From assembly GCF_003443735.1 (NCBI RefSeq), contig NZ_CP031969.1, positions 2,108,001 to 2,172,000 of the forward strand: a DNA stretch of 64,000 nt, written 5' to 3'. The notes beneath the pieces were generated by a model. It had not been told where the DNA came from. It saw only the letters and a list, made by a program, of their open reading frames with translations, and did not search any database. Position 1 is the stretch's first letter. Each line of letters opens with the position of its first letter. Source of the DNA: Streptomyces sp. CC0208 (GTDB taxonomy: Bacteria; Actinomycetota; Actinomycetes; Streptomycetales; Streptomycetaceae). Both the position numbers and the translations under genes were made by a program. Positions 26,732 to 35,095 of this stretch are shown here, one piece after another.

Positions 26732-27700
26732 TCACTGGCGGGAGGTCGGCTCCGGTTCGGGGCCGGTCGGCACGGGCCTGTGCGGTGTCCGCCCACCAGG
26801 GGCACGGGTGAGGACCACGCCGACGACCACCAGACAGGCGCCGACCAGTGTGTTCCAGGACAGGGGTTCGGACAGCAGCAGCGTCCCGAACAAGGTGGAC
26901 CAGAGGGGAATCACGTACGTGACGGTGGAGGCGATGGTCGGCCCCGCGACCCGGATGACCCTGAGGTTGAGGATGTACGCGATGCCGGTGCCGAGCGCGC
27001 CCAGCACGGCCAGGGCAGCGAGGCCCTTCGCACCCGGGACCTCCGGGGCACCGTTGAGAAGGGGGGCGAGCAGCGCGAGTTCGACCGTCGCACAGATGAG
27101 TTGGACCGTCGACAGCGCCACGGCGGAGCCGTCACGGCCGGAGAAGAACCGGCGCGTGTACGCGAAGCCCGCGCCCAGGCAGACGGTCGAGGCGATACAG
27201 GCCAGGCTGCCCACGAGGGACGCGCCGCCGAGTCCCTGCCACACGCCGAGCACGACCAGCACCCCGCAGAAGCCGACCGCCAGTCCGGACAGCCGCCGCG
27301 CTGTCAGCTGCTCCTGCGGGACGAGAGCCAGCGCGAACAGCAACGTGGAGAGAGGGGTGACCGCGTTGAAGACGCCGGCCAGCACAGAACTGACATGGGT
27401 CTCCCCGAAGGCGAGGAAGGAGAAGGGCAAGGCGTTGAGCAGCGCGGCCACCGCGAGGGCGTGGCTCCAGGTCGCGCGGGAGCCCGGAAGCGCGTCCCGT
27501 CGCACCAGGCAGATCGCGCCCAGTGCCAGAACACCGAAGAAACAGCGGCCGAAGGCGACCCAAACCGGAGCCACTCCTTCGTCCAACGCGACCTTGATCA
27601 GGGCGAAGCTGGAACCCCACACGACCGACAGGGCCAGAAAGCTTGGCATCCACCGGACGGTTTCCCCGTGTACCGACCGGCCGATCGTTCCCGTTCTCAC
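26732..27700 (-). CDS. EamA/DMT-family transporter
   Basis: A 322-residue exporter with ten transmembrane helices arranged as two EamA repeats. The first starts LALSVVWGSSFALIKVALDEG; the second ends LSEPLSWNTLVGACLVVVGVVLTR. DMT proteins export amino acids and other small molecules. The start is a GTG at 27700 preceded by GAGGAC. It is convergent with the antiporter gene (20-nt gap) and divergent from the glutamine-amidotransferase operon, sharing a 274-nt regulatory spacer. It is a candidate exporter for an amino-acid-like product or by-product of the neighbouring clusters. Confidence 0.88.
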   Translation of the reverse strand: MRTGTIGRSVHGETVRWMPSFLALSVVWGSSFALIKVALDEGVAPVWVAFGRCFFGVLALGAICLVRRDALPGSRATWSHALAVAALLNALPFSFLAFGETHVSSVLAGVFNAVTPLSTLLFALALVPQEQLTARRLSGLAVGFCGVLVVLGVWQGLGGASLVGSLACIASTVCLGAGFAYTRRFFSGRDGSAVALSTVQLICATVELALLAPLLNGAPEVPGAKGLAALAVLGALGTGIAYILNLRVIRVAGPTIASTVTYVIPLWSTLFGTLLLSEPLSWNTLVGACLVVVGVVLTRAPGGRTPHRPVPTGPEPEPTSRQ

Positions 27701-27802
27701 AACGTCCCGTCCTCAAAGTCTTGACGAATCGCATTGCCGCCTTCGCCGCAAGATTGTGCAAGAACGGGACGCGTGCGTCCAACAAGTAATCAGAAACCCG
27801 CC

Positions 27803-27828
27803 ATGAACATCCCTCATGACCATAATGA
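27803..27828. promoter_or_regulatory. Helically phased ATGA/TCAT half-sites (candidate LysR operator)
   Basis: ATGA (27803-27806), TCAT (27814-27817) and ATGA (27825-27828) form two overlapping inverted repeats with starts 11 bp apart, one helical turn. LysR-type regulators bind such repeated dyads near divergent promoters. The site lies in the spacer between the EamA and glutamine-amidotransferase genes, and a LysR gene follows at 29.7 kb. The half-sites are only 4 bp, so this is suggestive. Confidence 0.35.
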
Positions 27829-27922
27829 GATCCAGTCAACTTCGCACTCGTCCGATGTTGTATGCCGATCAGCCGAATGCTAACGTGGCCGACACCAATC
27901 CAATTCGCGGGACGCGATATTT

Positions 27923-27948
27923 GCCGTGCCCGCCGGTGCGGGCACGGC
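27923..27948 (+). promoter_or_regulatory. Stable hairpin in the 5' leader of the amidotransferase operon
   Basis: GCCGTGCCCG pairs perfectly with CGGGCACGGC around a 6-nt loop, ending 26 nt before the start codon at 27975. It could be an attenuator, an mRNA-stabilising element or a terminator. No U-tract follows. Confidence 0.5.
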
Positions 27949-27974
27949 CGTAAAACGGGGGGACAGAAAGCACG

Positions 27975-28697
27975 ATGTGTCGAATAATTCTTGCTCGGGG
28001 TGACTTCGACTCCGATGCGATGGTGAACGCCGCCCTGGCCATGAGCACCGGGCGCACCGCCGACCACGAGAAGCCGGAGCAGACCCACGCCCACGGATGG
28101 GGTGCGGTCTGGCGGGATCCGGAGGCCGAGGGCGGACTCGGGGTCCACCGTGACGTGCGGTCCCTGGCCGAGAGCGTCGAGGAGTCGCCACTGCGGTCGG
28201 TGCGCAGCGACTTCCTGGCCATCCATGTGCGCCACGCGACCCTGGAGCACCACCGGGGCCCGGACTTCACCCACCCGCTGGAACGCATGAATTCCGATCC
28301 GGCCTGGTACTTCATGCACAACGGGTATCTGCCCACCGTCCACCGCCGGCTCGGACTGCTGGCCTCGACGTTCGACACGGCCGAGTACTTCCAGTACATC
28401 GTGCCGGGGGAAGGCAGCCGACTCGACCCGGACGAGACACTGGCACGACTGCGCTCGATACCGCCGGGCGGCCTGGCGGCAAACGCTGTCGCCGTGAACC
28501 GGGAACGTGCCTACGTCATCCACTGGTCGCCTGAGGAAAATCCCTTTCCGCGCTACTTCGGAATGTTTCGCCTGAACCTTCCCAACTCACTCGTGATTGC
28601 CTCGGAAATAATTCCCGAGCTTTCCCCGGCAGCAGAATGGGAACCTCTCAAACCGGAGCAGATCCTCGAAATTGATCTCGACTCGGAGTGGTACTGA
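27975..28697 (+). CDS. Class-II glutamine amidotransferase (Ntn hydrolase)
   Basis: A 240-residue free-standing class-II amidotransferase domain. The start Met is followed directly by Cys2 (MCRIILARG), which becomes the N-terminal nucleophile after Met removal. HGWGAVWRD, VRHATLEHH and FMHNGYL are the usual substrate-binding blocks. Free-standing members include EgtC, which hydrolyses a gamma-glutamyl amide in ergothioneine synthesis. A similar release of a gamma-glutamyl or glutamine-like protecting group is plausible here because PGM1-type and amino-acid ligases are encoded nearby. It lies 12 nt upstream of a 2-oxoglutarate oxygenase gene and forms an operon with it. Confidence 0.85.
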   Translation: MCRIILARGDFDSDAMVNAALAMSTGRTADHEKPEQTHAHGWGAVWRDPEAEGGLGVHRDVRSLAESVEESPLRSVRSDFLAIHVRHATLEHHRGPDFTHPLERMNSDPAWYFMHNGYLPTVHRRLGLLASTFDTAEYFQYIVPGEGSRLDPDETLARLRSIPPGGLAANAVAVNRERAYVIHWSPEENPFPRYFGMFRLNLPNSLVIASEIIPELSPAAEWEPLKPEQILEIDLDSEWY

Positions 28698-28709
28698 AAA
28701 GGAGCAGAA

Positions 28710-29549
28710 GTGGGATCAGAGGTCCACACGGCCACGGCTACGGCAACGACGAACCGCTGGGATCGCGTGGTGCGCCGGGTCGGCATCGACCCGATCGAGC
28801 CCGACTTGTTGCGGCGGCTGATCGACGGGGACATCGCCGTCCTCGTGCTCAGGGGTCTGCTGCCGAGTGAGAACTTCGCGCGGCACAGGCAACTCGTCAA
28901 CGACATGTTCGACCGCGCGTCGACCACCTACTACGCCAACGGACATCTGACCACCATCGGCTCGTATCTGGCGAAGCACCTGTCCGACGTGGACGAGTAC
29001 TTCGCGGAGAGCGAGAAGATCGCCCAGGTCACCGCGGATGCCTCCTTCACGCTCGGGGACGACGTCAGGGCGGGGCTCGCCCGGGCGCTGTCACTGCGCT
29101 CGCTGGATGTGGCCGAGGAACCCGACGGCCGGCGCTATGCCGACGTCTGCGTACGGATTCACCCCGACGGGGTGGCCAACCCCATGCACAACGACAAGAT
29201 CATCCGGGACGCGGCCGGACTCGACCTGGTGGTCTCCCGCCTGCTGTACCAGCTGAGTTGTGTCATCTGCGTCCAGGAGTGCGACACCGGCGGCGAGGCC
29301 AAGGTCTACGCGAAGCCGTGGGAGCCGCAGGACGAGAAGTTCAAGATCCCCAACGGCCTCGGCTACGAGTACGGCGTCGTGGAGGGCGTACCCGCCCATG
29401 AGTTCAAGCCGCAGGCGGAAGACGTGTACCTGATCAACCCGACGTATTACCACGAGATTCTCCGGGTCGGCGGTGACACCAGGGTCACGGTCGGGTTCTT
29501 TCTAGGGTTCTTCGACGACACGCTGGACAGCGCTGTCACTTGGGGCTGA
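28710..29549 (+). CDS. 2-oxoglutarate/Fe(II)-dependent oxygenase
   Basis: A 279-residue non-haem iron oxygenase. The facial triad is readable as His160-x-Asp162 (PMHNDKI) with distal His248 (YYHEILRV), and Arg258 (TRVTVGF) fits the 2-oxoglutarate-binding Arg. The fold and length resemble the BesD/BesE-like group acting on free or gamma-glutamylated amino acids. Because the motif is HxD rather than HxG or HxA, hydroxylation rather than halogenation is expected. The start is a GTG at 28710 with AAAGGAG upstream, 12 nt after the amidotransferase stop. The substrate is probably an amino acid or dipeptide of the cluster (inference). Confidence 0.78.
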   Translation: MGSEVHTATATATTNRWDRVVRRVGIDPIEPDLLRRLIDGDIAVLVLRGLLPSENFARHRQLVNDMFDRASTTYYANGHLTTIGSYLAKHLSDVDEYFAESEKIAQVTADASFTLGDDVRAGLARALSLRSLDVAEEPDGRRYADVCVRIHPDGVANPMHNDKIIRDAAGLDLVVSRLLYQLSCVICVQECDTGGEAKVYAKPWEPQDEKFKIPNGLGYEYGVVEGVPAHEFKPQAEDVYLINPTYYHEILRVGGDTRVTVGFFLGFFDDTLDSAVTWG

Positions 29550-29700
29550 GTGGGTTCGCTCGGAATCGGCGGGACGGGGCTGCGGGCCACCGCTGCCACG
29601 TCCCGCGGTTCAGCCCGCCCGAACGGCTCGTTGCACTCGGCGAGGGGCTTCACCATCATGAGTGGACTGAATGAGTCTCCGGGCCACTTGAGAGCGGTTC

Positions 29701-30657
29701 ATGAACATCGGCATTTCACATCTGCGGGCTTTCGTCGCCGTCCTCGACTGCGGCAGTTTCAGCCTCGCCGCCGCCGAACTGGGCATCAGCCAATCAGCGG
29801 TGTCGCACTCCGTGGCCACGCTCGAACGCTCGCTGGGCGCTCCTGTGTTCGTCCGCAGCAGCGGGGTGCGACTCACTGTTCTCGGAGAGCAGATCCTCGT
29901 CCACGCCCGCCAGGTGGTCGGTGCCTACGGCGCCATTCGTGACGTGGCGAGCCAGCATGGTGGGCAGCCGTCCGGAACGGTTCGGATCGCCGCGACCCCC
30001 ACCGCCTGTCAGGGAGTTCTGCCGCAGTTGCTGCACCGCTGGCAGCACGAGTTCCCCCTGGTCACGGTCGTGGTGCTCGAGGGCGACGATGCCGAGGTCG
30101 AGTCATGGCTGGGCGAGGGCGCCGTGGAGCTGGCCGTGCTCATCGACCGGCCCTCCGATGCCGGGGTGCTGCTGACCACCGATCACTTCCACGCGCTGCT
30201 GGGAAGCGATCATCCGCTCGCGGGCGAGGCCGAGATCGACATCGCCGACCTCGACGACGACTCGATGATCGTCTCCACAAGCGGCTGCGAGGAGTACGTA
30301 CGGAAGGTCTACCGGTTGGCCCACCGCTCATTGCGCCCAGGTCACCGCGTCCGGGACATGGGGACCCTGCTCGCCATGGTGCGCAGCGGCCTCGGGGTGT
30401 CCGTCGTCCCCGGGCTGACCTCGGCGATGCTGGACCACCGGCTTGTCATGATCCCATTACGGCAGTACGTCAGCCGCGACCTGACGCTCACCGGCCCGAT
30501 CGGACGGCCGTGGCACAAGGCCGCGCAGGTCCTCGTGGAGTCGTGCCGGCAGGTCCCCTCCCAGCCGCTCCCCGGACAGCAGGGCACCCGGCTCACCCTG
30601 ACAACCAGCCGTGGAGCGGCGCGGCGGGCGAGAACGGCCCGGTCCGAGGCCGGCTGA
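29701..30657 (+). CDS. LysR-family transcriptional regulator with a TTA codon
   Basis: A 318-residue LysR-type regulator. The N-terminal winged HTH is canonical (ISHLRAFVAVLDCGSFSLAAAELGISQSAVSHSVATLERSLG), followed by a two-lobed effector domain (GTVRIAATPTACQGVLPQLLHRWQ) and an Arg-rich tail. The codon at 30457-30459 is TTA (Leu in MIPLRQY), which in Streptomyces needs the bldA tRNA and ties expression to development. It lies beside the amidotransferase/oxygenase operon and is convergent with the PGM1-like ligase gene (3-nt gap). It is the only regulator inside island B, so it is the best candidate for cluster control. Confidence 0.92.
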   Translation: MNIGISHLRAFVAVLDCGSFSLAAAELGISQSAVSHSVATLERSLGAPVFVRSSGVRLTVLGEQILVHARQVVGAYGAIRDVASQHGGQPSGTVRIAATPTACQGVLPQLLHRWQHEFPLVTVVVLEGDDAEVESWLGEGAVELAVLIDRPSDAGVLLTTDHFHALLGSDHPLAGEAEIDIADLDDDSMIVSTSGCEEYVRKVYRLAHRSLRPGHRVRDMGTLLAMVRSGLGVSVVPGLTSAMLDHRLVMIPLRQYVSRDLTLTGPIGRPWHKAAQVLVESCRQVPSQPLPGQQGTRLTLTTSRGAARRARTARSEAG

Positions 30658-30660
30658 GGA

Positions 30661-32187
30661 TCAGCCGCGCCGACGGCAGGCGGCATCGGCGGCGGCGAGC
30701 ATGGCGTCGTACAGGTGCTGCGCCTTCTCGGGGGACTTCTCGATGGCGACCAAGCCCAGTTTGCCGACGCCGGGGAGCGCGCCGAGCACGTAGAAGACGA
30801 CGCCGGTGCGCGTCGCCCGGCTGTAGTGCAGTCCCTCGCGCAGAGCGATGTCGACGACCTCCTCGGGCCGCAGCAGTTCATATCCCTCACGCTGGGCTCG
30901 GTCGCTGGCGACATAACAGCGTGGTTCGCCCTCAGGCGTCAGGTATTCACCGGTGTCCTGCGCGTACGTACCCTCGACCGCCCCGTGCAGCAGGAAGAAC
31001 GGCGCGGTGGCGCCCCCCATCCGCAGATTGATCTCCAGCGCGTGAATCCCTTTGCCCGACACCGGGTCCTCGACCAGGAAATCGACGCTGAGGTGGCCCA
31101 GTACGCCCTTCGCGGCCAGCGCATCGCCGGCCCGCAGGGCCAATCGCTGAATCTCCGTCCGGTAGGCGGGCCCGGCCGGGAACGTACAGCCCACGAACAC
31201 CTGCCCCGCCGATCCCCCGAGTACCTGCTCGTGGGTGGACACCACCTGTGCGCCTCGCACCGGGTCGATCTCCAGCTGGACGGACGGGGAACACGCACCC
31301 GGCGTGTCGATGAAGCGCTCCACGATGCCGCCCATCTCCCACAGCCGTGCCCCGTAGCTCTCCCAGGTGTCGGACTGCGCGGTGAAGGAGAGTTGTTCCG
31401 GCAACCTGGCGCTCACCCACGACTCCAGGTCGGTGGCCGGCGCCCCGGCGTAGGAGAACACCGCGTTGCCGCAGCCCGCAAAGCTGTCGTCGAGTTTGAC
31501 GACCGCCCGCTCACAGCCCGCGTTCTGGGCTCGCAGCTCGGCAAGGGCCTTGACCAGTCCCTGTTCGTCCCTGATGTCCTCGAACCCCTCGGGTACCGGG
31601 ACGCCGGCCATGCGCAGCAACTGCCGTCCGCCGCTCTTGGTGCCGCTGGGAGACAGTGCCGGGTCGCAGGCGTAGAGCGGAATGCCCAGTCGCAGCGCCA
31701 GCGCCCGCTCCAGGGGAGTGCTGTTGAAGGTGACCAGATAGGCCTGGTCACGGTCGGGGACGGCGGACAGGATGCGGTCGAGCAGTCCATCGTCCTTGAG
31801 GATCTTCTCGGTCAGTGGCTGGGAAGATCCGTCCGCGCAGTCGAGCAGCGTCAGCCGACTGCGCGCGTGTCCGGTCGGCAGTGACGAGATCGCTCCGAGG
31901 GCGTAGTCGACGACGGTCTGCTGCAGCGGAAGGCTCGTGACGTACAGCATCCGGGCGTCGGGAACGCGGAGGGCCTGGGTGAGAAAGAGGAGGCGCTCCT
32001 CGAAGTGGATGACGCCCTTGATCTTGCGGAGTTCTTCGCTGTCGAGGGAGAGACTGGGCACGACGACCAGGGTTGGTGCTTGAGCGCCCCGCCGGGCGAA
32101 CAGGGCCGGGAGCCGCTGCTGGAGCTGCTCGAACGTCTGCTGACTGGTCGGGCCGTCCGATTGCGTCGCAAGCAGGCCGCTGGTCAT
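30661..32187 (-). CDS. PGM1-like ATP-grasp peptide ligase
   Basis: A 508-residue ATP-grasp enzyme resembling PGM1, the ligase that joins a nonproteinogenic N-terminal unit to a peptide in pheganomycin biosynthesis. The N-terminal part (TLVVVPSLSLDSEELRKIKGVIHFEERLLFL) is the family-specific domain. ATP-grasp signatures include AVVKLDDSFAGCGNAVF, GGIVERFIDTP, HLSVDFLV and the metal-binding ALEINLRMGGATAPFFLL. The ATG at 32187 has GAAAGGAAG upstream and its own 268-nt promoter region. It probably forms an amide bond using a free carboxylate and ATP. Partners are likely the class-II amidotransferase and 2OG oxygenase encoded just beyond the LysR gene. Confidence 0.82.
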   Translation of the reverse strand: MTSGLLATQSDGPTSQQTFEQLQQRLPALFARRGAQAPTLVVVPSLSLDSEELRKIKGVIHFEERLLFLTQALRVPDARMLYVTSLPLQQTVVDYALGAISSLPTGHARSRLTLLDCADGSSQPLTEKILKDDGLLDRILSAVPDRDQAYLVTFNSTPLERALALRLGIPLYACDPALSPSGTKSGGRQLLRMAGVPVPEGFEDIRDEQGLVKALAELRAQNAGCERAVVKLDDSFAGCGNAVFSYAGAPATDLESWVSARLPEQLSFTAQSDTWESYGARLWEMGGIVERFIDTPGACSPSVQLEIDPVRGAQVVSTHEQVLGGSAGQVFVGCTFPAGPAYRTEIQRLALRAGDALAAKGVLGHLSVDFLVEDPVSGKGIHALEINLRMGGATAPFFLLHGAVEGTYAQDTGEYLTPEGEPRCYVASDRAQREGYELLRPEEVVDIALREGLHYSRATRTGVVFYVLGALPGVGKLGLVAIEKSPEKAQHLYDAMLAAADAACRRRG

Positions 32188-32234
32188 CTGTCTTCCTTTC
32201 GGCGGGGGGTGCCGGAATGATTCCGTATGGCGGA

Positions 32235-32263
32235 TAATTCCGCTCGCTGTACAGACGCGTCAA
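32235..32263 (-). promoter_or_regulatory. Candidate promoter for the PGM1-like gene
   Basis: On the minus strand TTGACG (32258-32263) is followed after 17 nt by GAATTA (32235-32240), 48 nt upstream of the ligase start codon. The -35 is close to consensus and the -10 is weak. Confidence 0.3.
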
Positions 32264-32455
32264 AGAATCAGCGTTTTACGGAGTATGAACACCGCTCATC
32301 TTGCGACACATGTACGACGGAAAACCGTGCGAGTCCCCACCGGCTGCGAGCACCCCTGGCGAAGCCCCTTTTCCAGCGTTCGCCGACCGCTTCGGCCGCC
32401 GCCTGAAAAAACGCGGACCTGCCATTGCCGGTCTCGGAGCAATTCGCCTTCGACA

Positions 32456-33739
32456 TCACCTCTGTTCGCTCTCCCCGCGTTCGGGCTGTTCCCGGAGGTC
32501 TTCTCGCGGGGAAGACGAACTGCGCCGCCCGCGGTCGTCGCGCATGCCGACCGCCACGGCCACGGCCGCGAGCAGTCCCGTGGCACCGAACAGCGTCCAG
32601 ACCATGCTGTTCAGCGCGCTCCACAGCGCCACGCCGACGGCTGGGCCGAGCGCGGTGCCGGCACCGAACACCGCCTGGGACGCGCCCATGTAACGGCTCA
32701 CCAGCTCGGAACGAGCGGCGGCCTGAGCTGGGTAGGCGACCATCGTGGGCGAGCCCACGGTCTCGCCGAGCGACCAGACGAGGGTGGCCACGACGAATCC
32801 CGCGACGCCGAGCGGAAGTGCGTAGGTGGCCACCCCCGCTGCCACCAGCACGATGCCGCTCACGGCTGCCACTCGGTGCGGCCAGTGCTGCACCTTCCTG
32901 GTCACCACGAGTTCGCAGGCAATCACGATCAGACCGTTGAGAGAGATCAACATCCCGTAGACGAAGGTGGACAGGCCCGCGTCCCGCACAGCCAGCGGCA
33001 GCACGGAGACGTAACTGATGTAGATCGCCGCGTACGCCAGCATGCCCAACAGGAACAACAGGTAACGGGCGTCGCGCAGCACCGTCAGATAGCCGACCGG
33101 GGCGAAGCGCTCACCGCTCGGGCGGGTCTTTCGGGGTGTGTCACGCGGCAGCGCCCGCCAGCCGATCGCGGCGCAGGCCAGCGCCGCCGCGGCCTCGGCC
33201 CAGAAGAGCAGCGGGTAGGAAACGGAGGCGAGCACCGCGCCGATCAGCGGGGCGGCGGTGGTACCGGCGTTCAGGGCGAGACGGTACATGGCGAAGACCA
33301 TCACCCTGCGCCGGGGCGCGATCCCCGCGCTGACCACCTCGGCGGAGGCTGGGCGGTAGACCTGGCCGGCGGCACCGAGTGCGGTGACCACGACCAGCAG
33401 CAGGGGGTAGGAGCCCACCCAGAGGACGGCGGCGGTGAGCGCGGCGGTGAGCGTCATCGAGCCGCTGATCGCCCTTCGCGTGCCGATCCGGTCCGCCAGC
33501 CAGCCGCCGAGCAGTGCTCCGGCGATCCCGCCCGCGCCGTTGGCGCCGAGCGCGATGCCTGCCTGAACGAAGTCGTAGCCGCCCTGGACCAGGTAGAGCA
33601 CGAGAAACACCTGGAGGAAGCCGCCCAGCCGGTTGACGAAGATCCCGGCGATGACGGCCTTGACCTCGGCCGGAGCTTCCCGCCAGGTCGCCACCACCCC
33701 GGTCGCCTCGGCGTCCATGGGCTCCTGACGGGAGGTCAC
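32456..33739 (-). CDS. MFS transporter
   Basis: A 427-residue major-facilitator protein with about 12 transmembrane helices. The loop 2-3 motif appears as GGWLADRIGTRRAI, and helix 5 has SLGETVGSPTMVAYPAQAAARSE. It resembles drug-efflux MFS proteins of the DHA1 type. I place the start at the GTG at 33739, which overlaps the upstream ATP-grasp stop as GTGA; an ATG at 33718 with AGGAG is an alternative. It is the last gene of the long minus-strand operon, a typical place for a product exporter or self-resistance pump. Confidence 0.88.
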   Translation of the reverse strand: MTSRQEPMDAEATGVVATWREAPAEVKAVIAGIFVNRLGGFLQVFLVLYLVQGGYDFVQAGIALGANGAGGIAGALLGGWLADRIGTRRAISGSMTLTAALTAAVLWVGSYPLLLVVVTALGAAGQVYRPASAEVVSAGIAPRRRVMVFAMYRLALNAGTTAAPLIGAVLASVSYPLLFWAEAAAALACAAIGWRALPRDTPRKTRPSGERFAPVGYLTVLRDARYLLFLLGMLAYAAIYISYVSVLPLAVRDAGLSTFVYGMLISLNGLIVIACELVVTRKVQHWPHRVAAVSGIVLVAAGVATYALPLGVAGFVVATLVWSLGETVGSPTMVAYPAQAAARSELVSRYMGASQAVFGAGTALGPAVGVALWSALNSMVWTLFGATGLLAAVAVAVGMRDDRGRRSSSSPREDLREQPERGESEQR

Positions 33740-35040
33740 TGCCGGATGTTCCCTTCTCGGAAGTCGGCCTCGCCGGACCCTCCGGCTTCGTCCGCCGGGA
33801 CCAGGGTGACGGCGTGAGCCGCCGCGTCCAGGGCCTCGGCGCACTCCGCGGCGGTGGCAGCGGTGACAACGATCAGGGCGTAACGGCACGTCACATGCGC
33901 GGCCGGCGGAAGCAGCAGTGACTGGCCGGGCTCGGCGAGGATCTCCAGCCGGTCCACGGAGGCGGGCAGCCTGGCCTCGTCGACCTGGACGGATCCGACG
34001 ACCGTGTCCCGCTCGGGGTACAGGAAGCGGATCGCCGCCGCGCCGTGCGGCCGTACCCGTGCCTGCGGACGGATGCCGAGCCCGAGCGAGGCCGCGGCAA
34101 GTCCGGCGTCCACGCCGGTGACCAGGCGGCCGAGATAGGGGATCAGGTCACCGCCGCTTCGCGCGTTGATCTCGACCAGCCGTGGGCCGCGGGCGGTGAG
34201 CCTCCACTCGGTGTGGGTCCACCCCCGGGTGAGACCGACGGCCGCGTGCGTCGCGTTGAGGCACGCGGCCAGGGCCGGGTCCTCCAACAGCGGGTCGGCG
34301 GCATCGACGGTGTGGCCGACCTCCTCGAAGTGCGGAGGGAAGCCGAGTTCCTTGCGGGCGACGAACAGCGGGGTGACGCTGCCGTCCCAGCAGAGGCTGT
34401 CGACGCTGATCTCCGGGCCGTCCAGGTACTCCTCGATCACCACCGGGGCCGGGAACCGCTCCCGTACTTCTGGCATGGAGCACGCGGCGACGGAGTCGAA
34501 GACGGACAGCAGCCGTTCGCGGTCGGTGACCAGAGTGGTGCCGTTGCTGCCGACCAGGGCGCGCGGCTTGACGACGACGGGGTAGCCGACGCGTTCTGCC
34601 ACCGCCAGGGCCTCGGTGGAGTCGCGGGCGGTGGCCGCGGCCACCGGTGAGACTCCGGCCCGGCCCAGGGCCTGCCGGGTGGCGAACTTGTCACGGCAGG
34701 TACGCACCACCTCCGGGGGCATCGTGGGCAGGCCGAGAGCCCGCGCGAGCAACGCCGAGGCCAGAATGCGGGTCTCGTCCCAGCACACGACGGCGTCGGC
34801 AGGGATGTCCCGCGCGGCCTCGATCATCGCCTCGGCGTCCAGCGTGTCCACGACCGTGTGGCCGCACACCGAGTCCCGTTCCCAGGAAGGTTCCTCCTCC
34901 TTGAACAGCCACAGCCGGTACTCCTTCGCGACGGACTCCAGCAGATAGCCGCGAGTGAGTTCCCCCATCGGACTGACAAGGATCAGTAATGGCCGGCTGT
35001 CCCCGACTGTCCGCCTGTCGGCGTCCGTTCCCCGATGCAT
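33736..35040 (-). CDS. ATP-grasp L-amino acid ligase-like enzyme
   Basis: A 434-residue ATP-grasp ligase of the amino-acid ligase (BacD/RizA-like) type, which joins two amino acids through an aminoacyl phosphate. Seen are a pre-ATP-grasp domain (PLLILVSPMGELTRGYLLESVAKEY), the ATP-binding VVVKPRALVGSNGTTLV, EEYLDGPEISVDSLCW, the metal site LVEINARSGGDLIPYL and the C-terminal LAL domain (LEILAEPGQSLLLPP). The ATG at 35040 is 55 nt beyond the stop of the upstream MFS gene. The substrate pair is unknown; with the A/PCP genes just upstream, it likely adds one amino acid to the product. Confidence 0.85.
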   Translation of the reverse strand: MHRGTDADRRTVGDSRPLLILVSPMGELTRGYLLESVAKEYRLWLFKEEEPSWERDSVCGHTVVDTLDAEAMIEAARDIPADAVVCWDETRILASALLARALGLPTMPPEVVRTCRDKFATRQALGRAGVSPVAAATARDSTEALAVAERVGYPVVVKPRALVGSNGTTLVTDRERLLSVFDSVAACSMPEVRERFPAPVVIEEYLDGPEISVDSLCWDGSVTPLFVARKELGFPPHFEEVGHTVDAADPLLEDPALAACLNATHAAVGLTRGWTHTEWRLTARGPRLVEINARSGGDLIPYLGRLVTGVDAGLAAASLGLGIRPQARVRPHGAAAIRFLYPERDTVVGSVQVDEARLPASVDRLEILAEPGQSLLLPPAAHVTCRYALIVVTAATAAECAEALDAAAHAVTLVPADEAGGSGEADFREGNIRQ

Positions 35041-35095
35041 GTTCCCCGTTACCTCTCTTTGTGCTGATGGCCTTTGCCGCCGCCGCTCCGCGGCG

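Noticed and set aside
28710..29549. Reading the 2OG enzyme as a BesD-type radical halogenase
   Set aside because: Halogenases of this group replace the facial-triad Asp with Gly or Ala to make room for chloride. Here His160-x-Asp162 keeps the Asp, so hydroxylation is expected.
32285..33817. A long plus-strand frame opposite the MFS gene at 32.5-33.7 kb
   Set aside because: It is the complement of a clear membrane transporter and has no start signal.
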